Source of the DNA: Spirosoma fluviale
GTDB lineage: Bacteria; Bacteroidota; Bacteroidia; Cytophagales; Spirosomataceae
DNA: 64,000 nt
Assembly (NCBI RefSeq): GCF_900230225.1
Contig: NZ_OCNH01000001.1
Coordinates: 930,001 to 994,000, forward strand
Direction of reading: 5' to 3'
Shown: in pieces, positions 46,354-56,010 of the stretch
Position numbering within the stretch: position 1 is the first letter of the stretch
Layout: every line of letters begins with the position of its first letter
Translations under genes and position numbers: made by a program
Notes under the pieces: generated by a model
What the model was told of the DNA's origin: nothing
Seen by the model: only the letters and a program-made list of their open reading frames with translations
The model's database searches: none

Positions 46354-47253
46354 ATGAAAAACGTATTACCTCTGCTCCTGATTTACCTGTTTACTCTATC
46401 TATGTCCTTTGCCCAGAAGGCGGCTGACAAAGAGGAGTGGGTCTCAATTTTTAATGGAAAAAATCTGGATGGCTGGGATATAAAAATTGCCGGACGGCCA
46501 CTTAACGACAATTATCAGAACACCTTTCGGGTCGAGAAGGGTATCCTGCGTGTGGCCTATGATCAGTACAAAACCTTCGATTTTAAATACGGACATATCT
46601 ATTACAAGAAGCCTTATTCTTATTATCGGGTACGATTTCAGTACCGGTTTCTAGGTAATCAAACCCCCGGTGGCGATTCCTGGAATGTACGGAATAGTGG
46701 TATTATGCTGCATTCCCAGTCGGCAGAAAGTTTGTCGCTTAATCAAACGTTCCCTGTCTCGCTGGAGATGCAGTTGCTGGGTGGTCTGGGTAAAGGAGAG
46801 CGTCACACCGGTAACCTATGCACACCTGGTACACAGGTGTTTATTGGGAATAGCCTCCGTCCCGAACACTGTACGGACTCTGATTCAAAAACGTATGATG
46901 GCGACCAGTGGGTTACCGCCGAAGCCATTGTGATGGGTGATTCTATTGTGCATCATCTCATCAACGGAGAAACCGTGTTGACCTACCAGCGACCACAGGT
47001 TGGCGGTGGTTTCGTCAGTAAAGACCATGATTGGGATGCCGGACGATTTAGTGCCAATGCCGGGAAGCACTGGGTCAGTCAGGCCAACACCCCGCTCGGC
47101 AGTGGGTACCTGGCGTTACAGGCAGAAAGCCACCCCATTGATTTTAAAAACATAGAAGTGCTTGAGCTTAAGGGCTGTATGAATCCGAAAGCGTTGAATT
47201 ATAAGTCGTATTACGTGAAAGCTGACAATACAAAGTGCCGGTACAAAAAATGA
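46354..47253 (+). CDS. Secreted DUF1080 (3-keto-disaccharide hydrolase-like) protein
   Basis: A 299-residue protein with a signal peptide (about 1-20, ending SFAQ) and one DUF1080 domain (about 27-268): FNGKNLDGWDIK, the YYRVRFQYRF strand, the NSGIMLHSQ centre and the VNGETVLTYQRP-type strand. DUF1080 proteins are concanavalin-like jelly rolls, some of which act on 3-keto-glycosides. The C-terminal tail has two Cys (GCMNPKALNYK..DNTKC) that may form a disulfide. Its stop overlaps the next gene (ATGA). Confidence 0.87.
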   Translation: MKNVLPLLLIYLFTLSMSFAQKAADKEEWVSIFNGKNLDGWDIKIAGRPLNDNYQNTFRVEKGILRVAYDQYKTFDFKYGHIYYKKPYSYYRVRFQYRFLGNQTPGGDSWNVRNSGIMLHSQSAESLSLNQTFPVSLEMQLLGGLGKGERHTGNLCTPGTQVFIGNSLRPEHCTDSDSKTYDGDQWVTAEAIVMGDSIVHHLINGETVLTYQRPQVGGGFVSKDHDWDAGRFSANAGKHWVSQANTPLGSGYLALQAESHPIDFKNIEVLELKGCMNPKALNYKSYYVKADNTKCRYKK

Positions 47254-48422
47254 AACGGGTAACGGCTATTGACATAACCCGTGGGCTGGTGATGGTAATT
47301 ATGGCGCTCGATCATGTCCGCGATCTGCTCCATACGCCCGCGCTCACCCAAAATCCAACGGATCTGGCAACAACAACACCGGCTATTTTTATGACTCGGT
47401 GGATTACTCATTTGTGTGCCCCAACCTTCGTTTTTTTGTCGGGAACGTCGGCCTATCTGTCGTTGAGGAAGCAAGGCGCGACTGCTGCGTCAAACGAGTC
47501 GGCGCGTCGTTTCCTGCTGAAACGAGGGTTGGTGTTGATCCTGCTCGAACTGACGGTTATCAACTTCGCCTTTTGGTTCGACATTCATTTTCAGTCGCTG
47601 ATGTTGCAGGTCATTTACGCCATTGGGGGTGGGCTGGTTATTCTTTCTCTGTTATCGAAGTTGCCTGCGAAACAGGTTGGCCTGATTGGTTTGGTAATCG
47701 TGTTCGGGCATAACATTCTCCAACTCGTCCCAACGTTTACGGACCCGGTGGCTAAACTCCTGTGGGCGTTATTTTTTCGAACGGAGTTCTTTTCAGTAAG
47801 CCCCCACTTCGCGTTGCTGGTCGCCTATCCGCTCATTCCCTGGCTGGGCATTATGCTGGTCGGGTATGCCTGCGGTCAGTTGATGGAGCGCCCAATGGAA
47901 CAGCGAAAATCGCTCTTGTTTCAAATCGGCCTGGGGTCGCTTGCGTTGTTTTTACTACTTCGTTTCCTGAACCTTTACGGCGACCCGGCACCCTGGGCAC
48001 CGCAGAAAAGCGGATTCTTTACGTTCATGTCGTTCATCAATGTTACGAAATACCCGCCTTCGCTCTTGTATGCCTTGCTCATGCTTGGCCTGATGCTGGT
48101 ATTTTTATCGGCAATGGATGGCGTTAGCAACGGATTTACCCGCTGGCTTACCGTGTATGGAAAGGTGCCGATGTTCTATTATATCCTTCACTGGTATCTG
48201 GTGCATTTGTCCATGATTGGCATGAGCCTGCTGCAAGGGTATTCCTGGTCCGATTTTCCCTCCGGCCCCCTGAATTTCGGTCGTCCGCCGGGCGCGGGTG
48301 TTTCGCTGGAGCTTGTATACGTCGTTTGGCTCGGGTTGGTTGTCCTGTTATACCCACTTTGTAAGTGGTACGGAACGTATAAAGCTGCTCATAGTGAGAT
48401 TGGCTGGTTGCGGTACGTGTGA
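47250..48422 (+). CDS. HGSNAT-like membrane protein (DUF1624/heparan-alpha-glucosaminide N-acetyltransferase catalytic-like)
   Basis: A 390-residue polytopic protein with about ten TM helices. It opens with RVTAIDITRGLVMVIMALDHVRD, the signature of the HGSNAT/DUF1624 group, whose conserved His and Asp lie in that segment. Known members move acetyl groups from acetyl-CoA across a membrane to a sugar amine. ATG 47250 overlaps the TGA of the DUF1080 gene, which implies coupled translation and a shared function on exported sugars; the acceptor is unknown. Confidence 0.85.
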   Translation: MKRVTAIDITRGLVMVIMALDHVRDLLHTPALTQNPTDLATTTPAIFMTRWITHLCAPTFVFLSGTSAYLSLRKQGATAASNESARRFLLKRGLVLILLELTVINFAFWFDIHFQSLMLQVIYAIGGGLVILSLLSKLPAKQVGLIGLVIVFGHNILQLVPTFTDPVAKLLWALFFRTEFFSVSPHFALLVAYPLIPWLGIMLVGYACGQLMERPMEQRKSLLFQIGLGSLALFLLLRFLNLYGDPAPWAPQKSGFFTFMSFINVTKYPPSLLYALLMLGLMLVFLSAMDGVSNGFTRWLTVYGKVPMFYYILHWYLVHLSMIGMSLLQGYSWSDFPSGPLNFGRPPGAGVSLELVYVVWLGLVVLLYPLCKWYGTYKAAHSEIGWLRYV

Positions 48423-48441
48423 GACTGGTTACCGTACTGGC

Positions 48442-48472
48442 TTTGATTGCTTCGTTCGATTTGGTAGATTTG
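48442..48472 (+). promoter_or_regulatory. Full Bacteroidota-type promoter for the Uma2 gene
   Basis: TTTG at 48442-48445, a 19-bp spacer and TAGATTTG at 48465-48472 fit the consensus in both boxes and spacing. The ATG is 23 bp downstream. It shows the Uma2 gene can be expressed apart from the upstream operon. Confidence 0.7.
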
Positions 48473-48495
48473 TTAAAGTTGAAACCCGATTTCTT

Positions 48496-49077
48496 ATGCA
48501 ACTGCCGCTGCACATACCACAACTCGACGTTTTTACGGATGATGAATTAGTTCGATTTTGTCTGGCCAACCCTGAACTCCGTATTGAGCGTGATGAGAAT
48601 GGTATTCTGTATATTAATATGTCTCCTACCCACCTTCTGACAAGCTCGAACAACAGTGAATTAAATACTGAAATCGGTATATGGAACCGTAAGAAAAAAG
48701 GGGGCAAAGTCATCGACTCAAACGGTGGTTTTTTTCTAAATGATAAATCAATGAAGGCTCCTGATGTCGCCTGGATTCGGCGCGAGCAGTGGGACGCTCT
48801 CAGTAAGAAAGAAAAACATTCGTTCCCGCATCTGGCACCCGATTTTGTCCTGGAGTTAGCCAGCGATTCAGACAACATCGAGGTGCTGAAAGAGAAAATG
48901 GTAAAATGGATCGACAACGGCGTACGGTTGGCCTGGCTGGTTTCTCCAGATGAAAAGTTGACATACATCTATCGGCATGAGCATCCCGTAGGCACAAAAG
49001 CGTTTTCCGAAGTGCTTTCCGGTGAGAACGTACTGGTTGGCTTTGAAACCGTATTGGCCGATATTTTAGAAGAATAA
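48496..49077 (+). CDS. Uma2 family (DUF820) putative restriction-endonuclease-fold protein
   Basis: A 193-residue protein with the Uma2 pattern: an N-terminal helix (TDDELVRFCLANPELRIE), a Glu-Asn turn with a hydrophobic strand, then DVAWIRREQW and the PDFVLELASDSD motif (about 115-126), which matches the PD-(D/E)xK-like core. Members are abundant in cyanobacteria and some Bacteroidota and their function is unproven. ATG 48496 gives the family start; a longer reading runs through non-coding sequence and the promoter. Confidence 0.88.
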   Translation: MQLPLHIPQLDVFTDDELVRFCLANPELRIERDENGILYINMSPTHLLTSSNNSELNTEIGIWNRKKKGGKVIDSNGGFFLNDKSMKAPDVAWIRREQWDALSKKEKHSFPHLAPDFVLELASDSDNIEVLKEKMVKWIDNGVRLAWLVSPDEKLTYIYRHEHPVGTKAFSEVLSGENVLVGFETVLADILEE

Positions 49078-49096
49078 ACGCGAGAATTTACATCTA

Positions 49097-49140
49097 AAAA
49101 CAGGGAAAGCCGGATAAAAGTATCCGGCTTTCCCTGTTTT
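49097..49140. terminator. Bidirectional terminator after the Uma2 gene
   Basis: Perfect 20-bp arms with a 4-base loop (AAAG) and A/T ends, between the Uma2 gene and the convergent sugar dehydrogenase gene. Confidence 0.88.
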
Positions 49141-49162
49141 TATGCCTTTCTGTATCAATTTC

Positions 49163-50563
49163 TTACATCGACACCGGCATTAACCGAAATGCATAGCCGG
49201 GATCTTCAACCGACACATACAAATATCCATCGGGCCCCTGTTTGATGTTCCGAACGCGGCCGATGTTTGGCAGCAGCTTCTCCTGCTTAACCACTTTGTT
49301 GCCGTTCATCACGCAGCGGTTCAGGTACTGGAACCGCAATGAACCAATAAGAATATTATTTTTCCAGCCGGGATACTTTGCACTATTCACAAACACCATG
49401 CCCGAAGGGGCAATGGACGGAAGCCAGTAGGTGAGGGGCTGTTCCATACCCTCTTTGGCCGACAAAGCCGTAATGGGTTTACCATCGTAATTGATACCGT
49501 ACGAGATAACGGGCCAGCCGTAATTACTGCCTTTCTTAACGATATTCAACTCGTCACCCCCGCGTGGACCGTGCTCGTTCGTCCAGATGTCGCCCGTTAC
49601 GGGGTGCTTCATCATCCCCTGCGGATTCCGGTGCCCATACGAATAGATGGACGCGCGGGCGGTTTTGTCGTTCACGAAAGGGTTGTCGGCCGGTATGCGC
49701 CCGTCGTCGTGCAGGCGGTGTACTTTACCCAGATCGTTGGTAATGGTCTGTGGGTTTTCTTTTTCATTGCCCCGCTCTCCCACTGAAACAAACAGATAGC
49801 CTTTGTTGTCGAACGTCATCCGGGAGCCGTAATGGTGCCGGGTTTTCGAGTAGGGGAGAGCCTCGAAAATAACCTTCTGGTCGGTTAGGGTAGTGCCCGT
49901 TAACTTCGCACACATAACGGCGGTGGTCGACAGTTTCTGGTCGCCTTCGGTCTTAACGGCCGAATAGGAAAAGTAAACGAGTTGGTTTTTGGCGAAGTCC
50001 GGGTGCAACACGACATCCAGCAAACCACCCTGCCCTTCGGCCAATACTGTTGGGCCACCCGTTACTTTTACCTTCTGATGGCTTTTGTCGACCCGGTAAA
50101 TATCGCCGGAACGGTCGGTAATCAGCAGTTCGTCATTAGGCAGGAACGCCAGTCCCCAGGGCGAACTCAGGCCCGTTGCAATGGTGTCGAGTTTAACCGT
50201 TTGACCCTCCGACGGGAAAAGATTGGAAGTGGGTTTGCTGGTAAACTTGTACTGATCGACGGTTTTCAGGCTTTCGGTAATCAGGTCGGCCAGGGCGTCG
50301 ATCTCGGATGCGCTCAGCGTGGCTTTCCAGGTTGGCATGCCCAGATCGGGGTAACCTTCCGAAATACTTTTGGTGAGGTCGCTCTTTGCGTTGCCGTGTT
50401 TCCATTTCCGGTCGACAAACGCTTCGACTTTTTCGCCGTGGCAGGAGGAGCAATAAGTGGTGTAGTTTTCGCGGGCTGTCTTGGCAACGGGCTTTCGGTC
50501 AATAAGAAAGCTACTGAGCAAAAAGACAGCGGCAAAGGCCGCACTAATGGTAAATTTCAGCAT
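49163..50563 (-). CDS. PQQ-dependent sugar dehydrogenase with N-terminal cytochrome c domain
   Basis: A 466-residue exported protein: signal peptide (about 1-22), a class I cytochrome c domain (about 30-110) with heme motif CSSCH (about 38-42) and axial Met in LGMPTWK, then a glucose/sorbosone dehydrogenase propeller (about 125-460) with SPWGLAFLPND, YGHRNPQGM and TNEHGPRGGDEL. It oxidises an aldose in the periplasm and would pass electrons to its own heme. The order cytochrome first, propeller second is less common than the reverse. Confidence 0.9.
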   Translation of the reverse strand: MLKFTISAAFAAVFLLSSFLIDRKPVAKTARENYTTYCSSCHGEKVEAFVDRKWKHGNAKSDLTKSISEGYPDLGMPTWKATLSASEIDALADLITESLKTVDQYKFTSKPTSNLFPSEGQTVKLDTIATGLSSPWGLAFLPNDELLITDRSGDIYRVDKSHQKVKVTGGPTVLAEGQGGLLDVVLHPDFAKNQLVYFSYSAVKTEGDQKLSTTAVMCAKLTGTTLTDQKVIFEALPYSKTRHHYGSRMTFDNKGYLFVSVGERGNEKENPQTITNDLGKVHRLHDDGRIPADNPFVNDKTARASIYSYGHRNPQGMMKHPVTGDIWTNEHGPRGGDELNIVKKGSNYGWPVISYGINYDGKPITALSAKEGMEQPLTYWLPSIAPSGMVFVNSAKYPGWKNNILIGSLRFQYLNRCVMNGNKVVKQEKLLPNIGRVRNIKQGPDGYLYVSVEDPGYAFRLMPVSM

Positions 50564-50675
50564 GGTTCTCTGTGTAGGGAATGTATCTCCTCGTAAAATG
50601 TTAGGCTTCTGGCTTTTCTACTGATTTTGAGTGGAATAGACCTATGGTCTTTTTCCGAACCCGTTCGCCAGAATA

Positions 50676-50709
50676 CACCAGCGCCGAACGTTTCTGCCCG
50701 GCGCTGGTG
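50676..50709 (-). terminator. Terminator hairpin after acs
   Basis: Perfect 11-bp GC-rich arms (caccagcgccg/cggcgctggtg) with a 12-base loop, 24 bp after the acs stop. Confidence 0.6.
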
Positions 50710-50732
50710 AAAATCGTAATAATACGGTTCAG

Positions 50733-52628
50733 TTATAAGGCTCCGGCCTTAATCTCGTCAACCACCGCCGGGTCGAGTAGCGTTGAGGTATCACCCAGGT
50801 TACTAATGTCGCCTTCGGCAATTTTGCGGAGGATACGGCGCATGATTTTGCCGGAGCGCGTTTTGGGTAAACCATTGACAAACTGAATTTTGTCGGGTTT
50901 GGCGATGGGTCCAATAACCCGAGTTACCGTTGCCAGAATATCGCGTTTGGTCAGGTCCTCATCGTGGTCGGACGGTTGCTGATCGGTGATGACGTAGGCG
51001 TAGATGCCCTGCCCTTTAATGTCGTGCGGGTAACCAACGACCGCACTTTCGACCACGCCCGTGTGCATGTTGATAGCGTTTTCGACTTCGGCCGTACCGA
51101 TGCGGTGCCCGGATACGTTCAACACATCATCCACGCGACCCGTAATCCGGTAATAGCCTTCTTCGTCACGCAAACAGCCATCGCCCGTAAAATACAAGCC
51201 TGGATAGGTGGCAAAGTAGGTTTGGCGGCATCGTTCGTGGTCACCGTAAGTAGTCCGTAAAATGCCCGGCCACGGGAACTTCATGCACAGATTACCACTC
51301 ACGCCGTTGCCTTCGATCTCCTTGCCGTTCTCGTCGACCAAAATTGGCTGAACACCCGGCAGCGGAAGGGTCGCGTAAGTCGGTTTTGTTTTGGTGATAC
51401 CGGCCAACGGTGAAATCAGGACGCCACCCGTTTCGGTCTGCCACCAGGTATCCACAATAGGGCAGCGGTTCTTTCCGATATGATCGTCGTACCAGTGCCA
51501 TGCCTCTTCGTTGATGGGTTCGCCTACGGAGCCGAGCACCCGTAAGCTGCTCAGGTCGTGGTTCTCCACTTTATCCAGGCCAAAGCCCATCAGCGACCGA
51601 ATGGCCGTTGGGGCCGTATACAGGATGTTGACTTTGTGCTTATCAGTTATATCCCAGAATCGGCCGTAGTCCGGATAGGTGGGCGTTCCTTCAAAAATAA
51701 CGGACGTAGCACCGCAGGCCAGCGGGCCGTATACGATGTAGCTGTGTCCGGTAATCCAGCCAATATCGGCCGTACAGAAATGAATATCGCCGGGCTCATA
51801 CTGGAACACATTCTGGAAGGTATAGGCCGCATAGACCATGTACCCACCACAGGTATGCACAACGCCTTTGGGCTTGCCCGTCGAGCCGGACGTGTAGAGG
51901 ATGAACAGCATATCTTCGGCGTACATTTCCTCGGCGGGGCAATCGGCGGTGACTTGCTTGAGTTCCTGCTCCCACCAGATGTCGCGCCCTTTCAGCATGG
52001 AGACTGGCGTACGGGTTCGGGTTAAAACAATCACTTTCCGGACGCTCGGGCAACCGATCAGAGCATCGTCGACGGTGCTTTTGAGCGGAATTTCCTTGTT
52101 ACCCCGGTAAGCTCCATCGGCTGTAACGACCACCTTGCACTGGGCGTCATTGATGCGGTCGGCGATGCTCTGGGCCGAAAAACCACCAAAAACCACCGAA
52201 TGCACTGCCCCGATTCGTGCGCAGGCCAGCACGGCAATGGCCAGTTCCGGCACCATAGGCATGTAGATACAAACCCGGTCGCCTTTGACTACGCCATTGC
52301 GTTTCAGCACATTGGCGAACCGGCACACCTGGTCGTGGAGCATCCGGTACGTTAAGGTGACACTCGCTTCGTGAGGGTCGTTGGGTTCCCAGATAATAGC
52401 GGGTTGATCGCCCTGAGTAAGCAGGTGACGATCGAGACAGTTTTCCGTAATGTTGAGTTTGCCCCCGGTGAACCATTTTACATTCGGTTCATCGAAGTTC
52501 CATTGCAGGGTTTTGGTCCAGGGTTTACGCCACTGAAACTCCTGAGCAATTTCGGCCCAGAAAGATTCAGGGTCTTCTACACTGTGTTTGTAGGCTTCCT
52601 GGTACTCGTCAAAGGTTCGGATACGCAT
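50733..52628 (-). CDS. acs: Acetyl-coenzyme A synthetase
   Basis: A 631-residue ANL-superfamily enzyme making acetyl-CoA from acetate, ATP and CoA. Motifs: the P-loop-like [14 protein letters not shown] (about 248), [10 protein letters not shown] (about 400), [14 protein letters not shown] (about 482) and the acetylatable catalytic Lys in [10 protein letters not shown] (about 593). The start is ATG 52628; the longer frame begins with TTG two codons earlier. No Pat/CobB gene is adjacent. Confidence 0.96.
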   Translation of the reverse strand: MRIRTFDEYQEAYKHSVEDPESFWAEIAQEFQWRKPWTKTLQWNFDEPNVKWFTGGKLNITENCLDRHLLTQGDQPAIIWEPNDPHEASVTLTYRMLHDQVCRFANVLKRNGVVKGDRVCIYMPMVPELAIAVLACARIGAVHSVVFGGFSAQSIADRINDAQCKVVVTADGAYRGNKEIPLKSTVDDALIGCPSVRKVIVLTRTRTPVSMLKGRDIWWEQELKQVTADCPAEEMYAEDMLFILYTSGSTGKPKGVVHTCGGYMVYAAYTFQNVFQYEPGDIHFCTADIGWITGHSYIVYGPLACGATSVIFEGTPTYPDYGRFWDITDKHKVNILYTAPTAIRSLMGFGLDKVENHDLSSLRVLGSVGEPINEEAWHWYDDHIGKNRCPIVDTWWQTETGGVLISPLAGITKTKPTYATLPLPGVQPILVDENGKEIEGNGVSGNLCMKFPWPGILRTTYGDHERCRQTYFATYPGLYFTGDGCLRDEEGYYRITGRVDDVLNVSGHRIGTAEVENAINMHTGVVESAVVGYPHDIKGQGIYAYVITDQQPSDHDEDLTKRDILATVTRVIGPIAKPDKIQFVNGLPKTRSGKIMRRILRKIAEGDISNLGDTSTLLDPAVVDEIKAGAL

Positions 52629-52812
52629 AATCAAAGAGTGATTGAGCGATTAAGTAAGTAAGAATAAAAGTAGGGGGCAAAACTATTCACTTGGTCAATG
52701 AATCGCTAATGCACTCTTCAGAATTAAACGCGTTGCCGGGCGCATAGTGGCCAATCGGCTACTGAGCCAGCCAGATTAATTTTGTCGACCGAACGGAATA
52801 GAAAGCAACCGG

Positions 52813-53454
52813 CTACGGCGACAACCGTTCGATAAGCCAGTTTTCGCCTTCTTTCCGATACCGGATCCGATCATGCAGTCGGCTGGGGCGTCCCTGCCAG
52901 AACTCAAGTACATCGGGAACAACCCGGAAACCACCCCAGTGTGGCGGACGCGGAATAGGCTGACCATCAAACTGTTCTATGAGTTCACGCTGCCGGGTTT
53001 CCAATACGTCCCGACTGTCGATAACGGCACTCTGGTGCGATACCCAGGCACCAATCTGGCTTCCTCGGGGGCGACTATTGAAGTAATCGTCTGATTCTGA
53101 GGGAGCTACTTTCTCTACCCGCCCTTCAATCCGGATCTGTCGTTCTAGTTCGGGATAAAAAAAAGTAAGCGTAGCGAACGGATGTTCGGTAAGTTCACGG
53201 CCTTTACGGCTTTCATAGTTTGTATAGAAAACAAAACCGGCATCTGACACATCTTTTAGTAGTACAATCCGCCCATCCGGACGACCATCCTTCGAAACGG
53301 TGCTTACGTGCATTGCGTTTGGTTCAGGAACGGCCGCACCAAGGGCAGCGTCAAACCACTCTTTAAACTGGGCAATCGGATCTGGTGAAACATCGGCCGC
53401 GTCCAACCCGTTTAAGGTGTATTCGTTCCGTAACTTGCTGATAGCTGAAGGCAT
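52813..53454 (-). CDS. pdxH: Pyridoxamine 5'-phosphate oxidase
   Basis: A 213-residue FMN enzyme of standard length that makes PLP from PNP or PMP. It shows the FMN region [25 protein letters not shown] (read here in short parts: [17 protein letters not shown]), the [15 protein letters not shown] segment ([11 protein letters not shown]) and the closing RLHDRIRYR and ERLSP ending found in PdxH. Divergent from the DUF349 gene. Confidence 0.96.
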   Translation of the reverse strand: MPSAISKLRNEYTLNGLDAADVSPDPIAQFKEWFDAALGAAVPEPNAMHVSTVSKDGRPDGRIVLLKDVSDAGFVFYTNYESRKGRELTEHPFATLTFFYPELERQIRIEGRVEKVAPSESDDYFNSRPRGSQIGAWVSHQSAVIDSRDVLETRQRELIEQFDGQPIPRPPHWGGFRVVPDVLEFWQGRPSRLHDRIRYRKEGENWLIERLSP

Positions 53455-53515
53455 CTTATTATGTTCGTTAGTGGCTTTTCAATGACTGTACTACAAGAAA
53501 ATCCGCATATTGTCG

Positions 53516-53523
53516 TACTTTTG
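53516..53523 (+). promoter_or_regulatory. Candidate -7 box of the DUF349 gene
   Basis: TACTTTTG matches TAnnTTTG, 25 bp before the ATG at 53549. Confidence 0.5.
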
Positions 53524-53548
53524 CAAAAGTAATCGGTACGTTCCCAAC

Positions 53549-55822
53549 ATGGCAAACGAAGAACAGGAAATTAACCAGCAGCCGGAAACCCCAATTCAGG
53601 CAACCGACGTGCTGGCAGTCAATACGCCCGAAGAGACCACACCCGCATCGGCAGATAGTTCCGTTTCGGAAAATACCACTTCGGTTGTTTCGGATGAAGC
53701 CCCGGCTCCAGAATCTGTAGTCGAGGACAGCACAGCTGTATCCGAACAAACAGAAACGCCTTCTGCTGAATCTGAAGAGACACAGCTAACAGCCGCTAGT
53801 GCCGACCCAACAGATGATCTATCGGCCGAAACACCGGTAGAAGACGCATCGCCGGTTGCCGAAACGGCAGCCGAGCTCACAGTTGATACGCCCGTAACGG
53901 CAGTATCCGATGAGGTTCAGGTGACTGAATCTGCGCCGGTAGCTGGAGATGAGGCCTCTGTCAGCGAAGAGATTACGGCACAATACGCTGAGTTGGAGGA
54001 CGCTGAAGATGAGACCGCTGCACAGGCCGCTGTTGATTATAGCCACTTCACCAAGCAGGATTTTGTGAATCTCCTCGAAACACAGATGGCGGCTATCAGC
54101 ATTGCGTCGGTTTCGCCGGGCGATTTCAAAAAAGCAGATCAGATACTGAAGGAAGTGAAGCCCCTTTTCGATCAGATGAAGCGGGCTGAGCGCGAAGCTG
54201 CTTTGCAGGCATACGTTGCAGAAACGGGTGCCGAAGAGGGTTTCGAATATAAGTATGACGATTCGGTACAGCGGTTCGATGAGTTGTATAAACAGATCAA
54301 GAGTCAGAAAAACACGTACTTCCAGAATCTGGATAAAGCGAAGGATACAAACTTCGCTTCTAAAACGGAGTTGCTGACTCGTCTGCGTGAGCTTGTCGAA
54401 ACAGACGAGAATAACGCCGGCGACCCAAAAGTTAGCTGGAACGAATTCAAGAAAATCCAGGACGAATGGAAAGCGGCCGGGAATATGAACTCCCCGCACA
54501 ATGCTACGCTCTGGGCAACGTACCACGCGCTGGTTGATCGCTATTACAGCAACCGCAACATCTATTTTGAATTAAAAGAACTCGACCGTAAGCGAAACAC
54601 CAGCCTGAAAACGGAGGTGATTGAGAAGGTTGAAGCGATGGCGAAAGCAGCGGAAGAGACGCCCGTAACGCGTCAAACCATTGATGAAGCCAACGCATTG
54701 TTCGAAGAATATAAGCACATCGGTCCGGCGCCTAAAGCAGAGCAGGAAGTACTGTGGGGCCGGATGAAAGCTGCGTTGGATGTACTGTACGACAAACGTC
54801 GCGGCCAAACTAACGAACAGCGGAAAGAGTCGGCACAGTTGTACGAAGAAAAGTCGGCTATTTACGAAGAATTAGTGCCCATTACCTCATTTACGTCGAA
54901 CAGCATTAACGACTGGAACGACAAAACGAAGGCGGTAATGGCCTTGCAGGATCGTTGGAACGCCATCAAAGGCCCAATGCCCCGCGAGGAAGGTAAAGAG
55001 CTGAGTAAGAAATTCTGGGCTGCCTTAAAAACATTCTTCCACAACAAAGGCGAATTCTTCCGCCAGCTCGAAAGCAAGCGGGAAGAAAACCTGCGGGCCA
55101 AAACCGAACTCTGTGAGCAGGTTGAAGCCATCCTGGCAGCGGGGGAGGAGTCGCCCGAAATTACGCAGACGGTTATCGAATTACAGCGCCAGTGGAAAAA
55201 CATTGGTCAGGTACCGGAGAAGCAGAAGAACACCATCTTCGATCGGTTCAAAGCAGCCTGTGATGCGTTCTTCAATAAGAAACGCTCGAAAAATCAGGAA
55301 ACTGAGCGTGAGTTCGAGAATAATCTGACGCAGAAGATTGCCCTGATTGAACGCATCGAAGCGGCCGCAAGCGCTAATGCTGATCTTTCCGAATTGAATG
55401 AGTTCAAGAAGGAGTGGAACAGCATCGGTTTCGTACCGAAGAAAGACATGCAGTCCATTCAGAAGCGGTACATAAACGCGGTAAATGCCTTGGTGGGCTC
55501 AACCGGTAAAATACCGGCGAAAGACAAAGAGCGGATCATGCTGCAAAGCGAAGCAGAAGCAACCCGTTCGGGTGGCCGTGATCGGGATCGCGACTTCGGT
55601 CGTGGAAACCGCGACGGTGGTGGCGAAAATAAGCGGGAAGGAGACATCCGTCGGCGTATTACGTCCATCGAGAACGATATTGCTACCTATCGCAACAACA
55701 TCGAGTTTTTTGCCCGCTCGAAAAACGCCGATAAACTGCGTGCAGAAATCGATAAGAAAATTGCTGATGCAGAAAAACAACTGGACGATCTGCGTCATCA
55801 GTTACGAGTAGCACAGGCATAA
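53549..55822 (+). CDS. DUF349 repeat protein with acidic disordered N-terminus
   Basis: A 757-residue protein. The first 160 residues are Glu/Ala/Ser/Thr/Val rich, strongly acidic and probably disordered. The rest (about 170-680) is long-helical with at least five DUF349 units, each with a WKxIG or W-x-x-AG-type turn (EWKAAGNM, EYKHIGPAP, WNAIKGPMP, QWKNIGQVP, EWNSIGFVP) and a following charged helix. The end (about 690-757) has an RDRDRD patch and a coiled coil. DUF349 proteins are linked in some bacteria to ribosome or stress-related RNA binding; the function here is unknown. Start ATG 53549 lies just after a promoter box. Confidence 0.9.
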   Translation: MANEEQEINQQPETPIQATDVLAVNTPEETTPASADSSVSENTTSVVSDEAPAPESVVEDSTAVSEQTETPSAESEETQLTAASADPTDDLSAETPVEDASPVAETAAELTVDTPVTAVSDEVQVTESAPVAGDEASVSEEITAQYAELEDAEDETAAQAAVDYSHFTKQDFVNLLETQMAAISIASVSPGDFKKADQILKEVKPLFDQMKRAEREAALQAYVAETGAEEGFEYKYDDSVQRFDELYKQIKSQKNTYFQNLDKAKDTNFASKTELLTRLRELVETDENNAGDPKVSWNEFKKIQDEWKAAGNMNSPHNATLWATYHALVDRYYSNRNIYFELKELDRKRNTSLKTEVIEKVEAMAKAAEETPVTRQTIDEANALFEEYKHIGPAPKAEQEVLWGRMKAALDVLYDKRRGQTNEQRKESAQLYEEKSAIYEELVPITSFTSNSINDWNDKTKAVMALQDRWNAIKGPMPREEGKELSKKFWAALKTFFHNKGEFFRQLESKREENLRAKTELCEQVEAILAAGEESPEITQTVIELQRQWKNIGQVPEKQKNTIFDRFKAACDAFFNKKRSKNQETEREFENNLTQKIALIERIEAAASANADLSELNEFKKEWNSIGFVPKKDMQSIQKRYINAVNALVGSTGKIPAKDKERIMLQSEAEATRSGGRDRDRDFGRGNRDGGGENKREGDIRRRITSIENDIATYRNNIEFFARSKNADKLRAEIDKKIADAEKQLDDLRHQLRVAQA

Positions 55823-55823
55823 A

Positions 55824-55918
55824 TTTTAACAGAACCACAGCCGGGCCAACATTTGGATCAGAGAGCTAAGAGATTGGCAATCAATTCAAACGTTGGCCCG
55901 GCTTTGATTCTGTTAAAA
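55824..55918 (+). terminator. Long hairpin after the DUF349 gene
   Basis: Imperfect 32-base arms (55824-55855 and 55887-55918) ending in a run of A/T. The right arm is followed by the tRNA promoter. Confidence 0.65.
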
Positions 55919-55944
55919 AAAACTTTTTACTTTTTCTGCCTCAG

Positions 55945-55976
55945 TTTGCATAAAGAAGCGAAAAAGCCTACTTTTG
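55945..55976 (+). promoter_or_regulatory. Full Bacteroidota-type promoter of the tRNA gene
   Basis: TTTG at 55945-55948, a 20-bp spacer and TACTTTTG at 55969-55976, 34 bp before the tRNA 5' end. Both boxes and the spacing fit the consensus. Confidence 0.75.
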
Positions 55977-56010
55977 CATCACGATTCGGAAACGAATTAA
56001 AAAGGGAGTC

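Noticed and set aside
52635..52812. Gene in the gap between acs and pdxH
   Set aside because: Only short frames on either strand without start and family support; it looks like the promoter region of acs.
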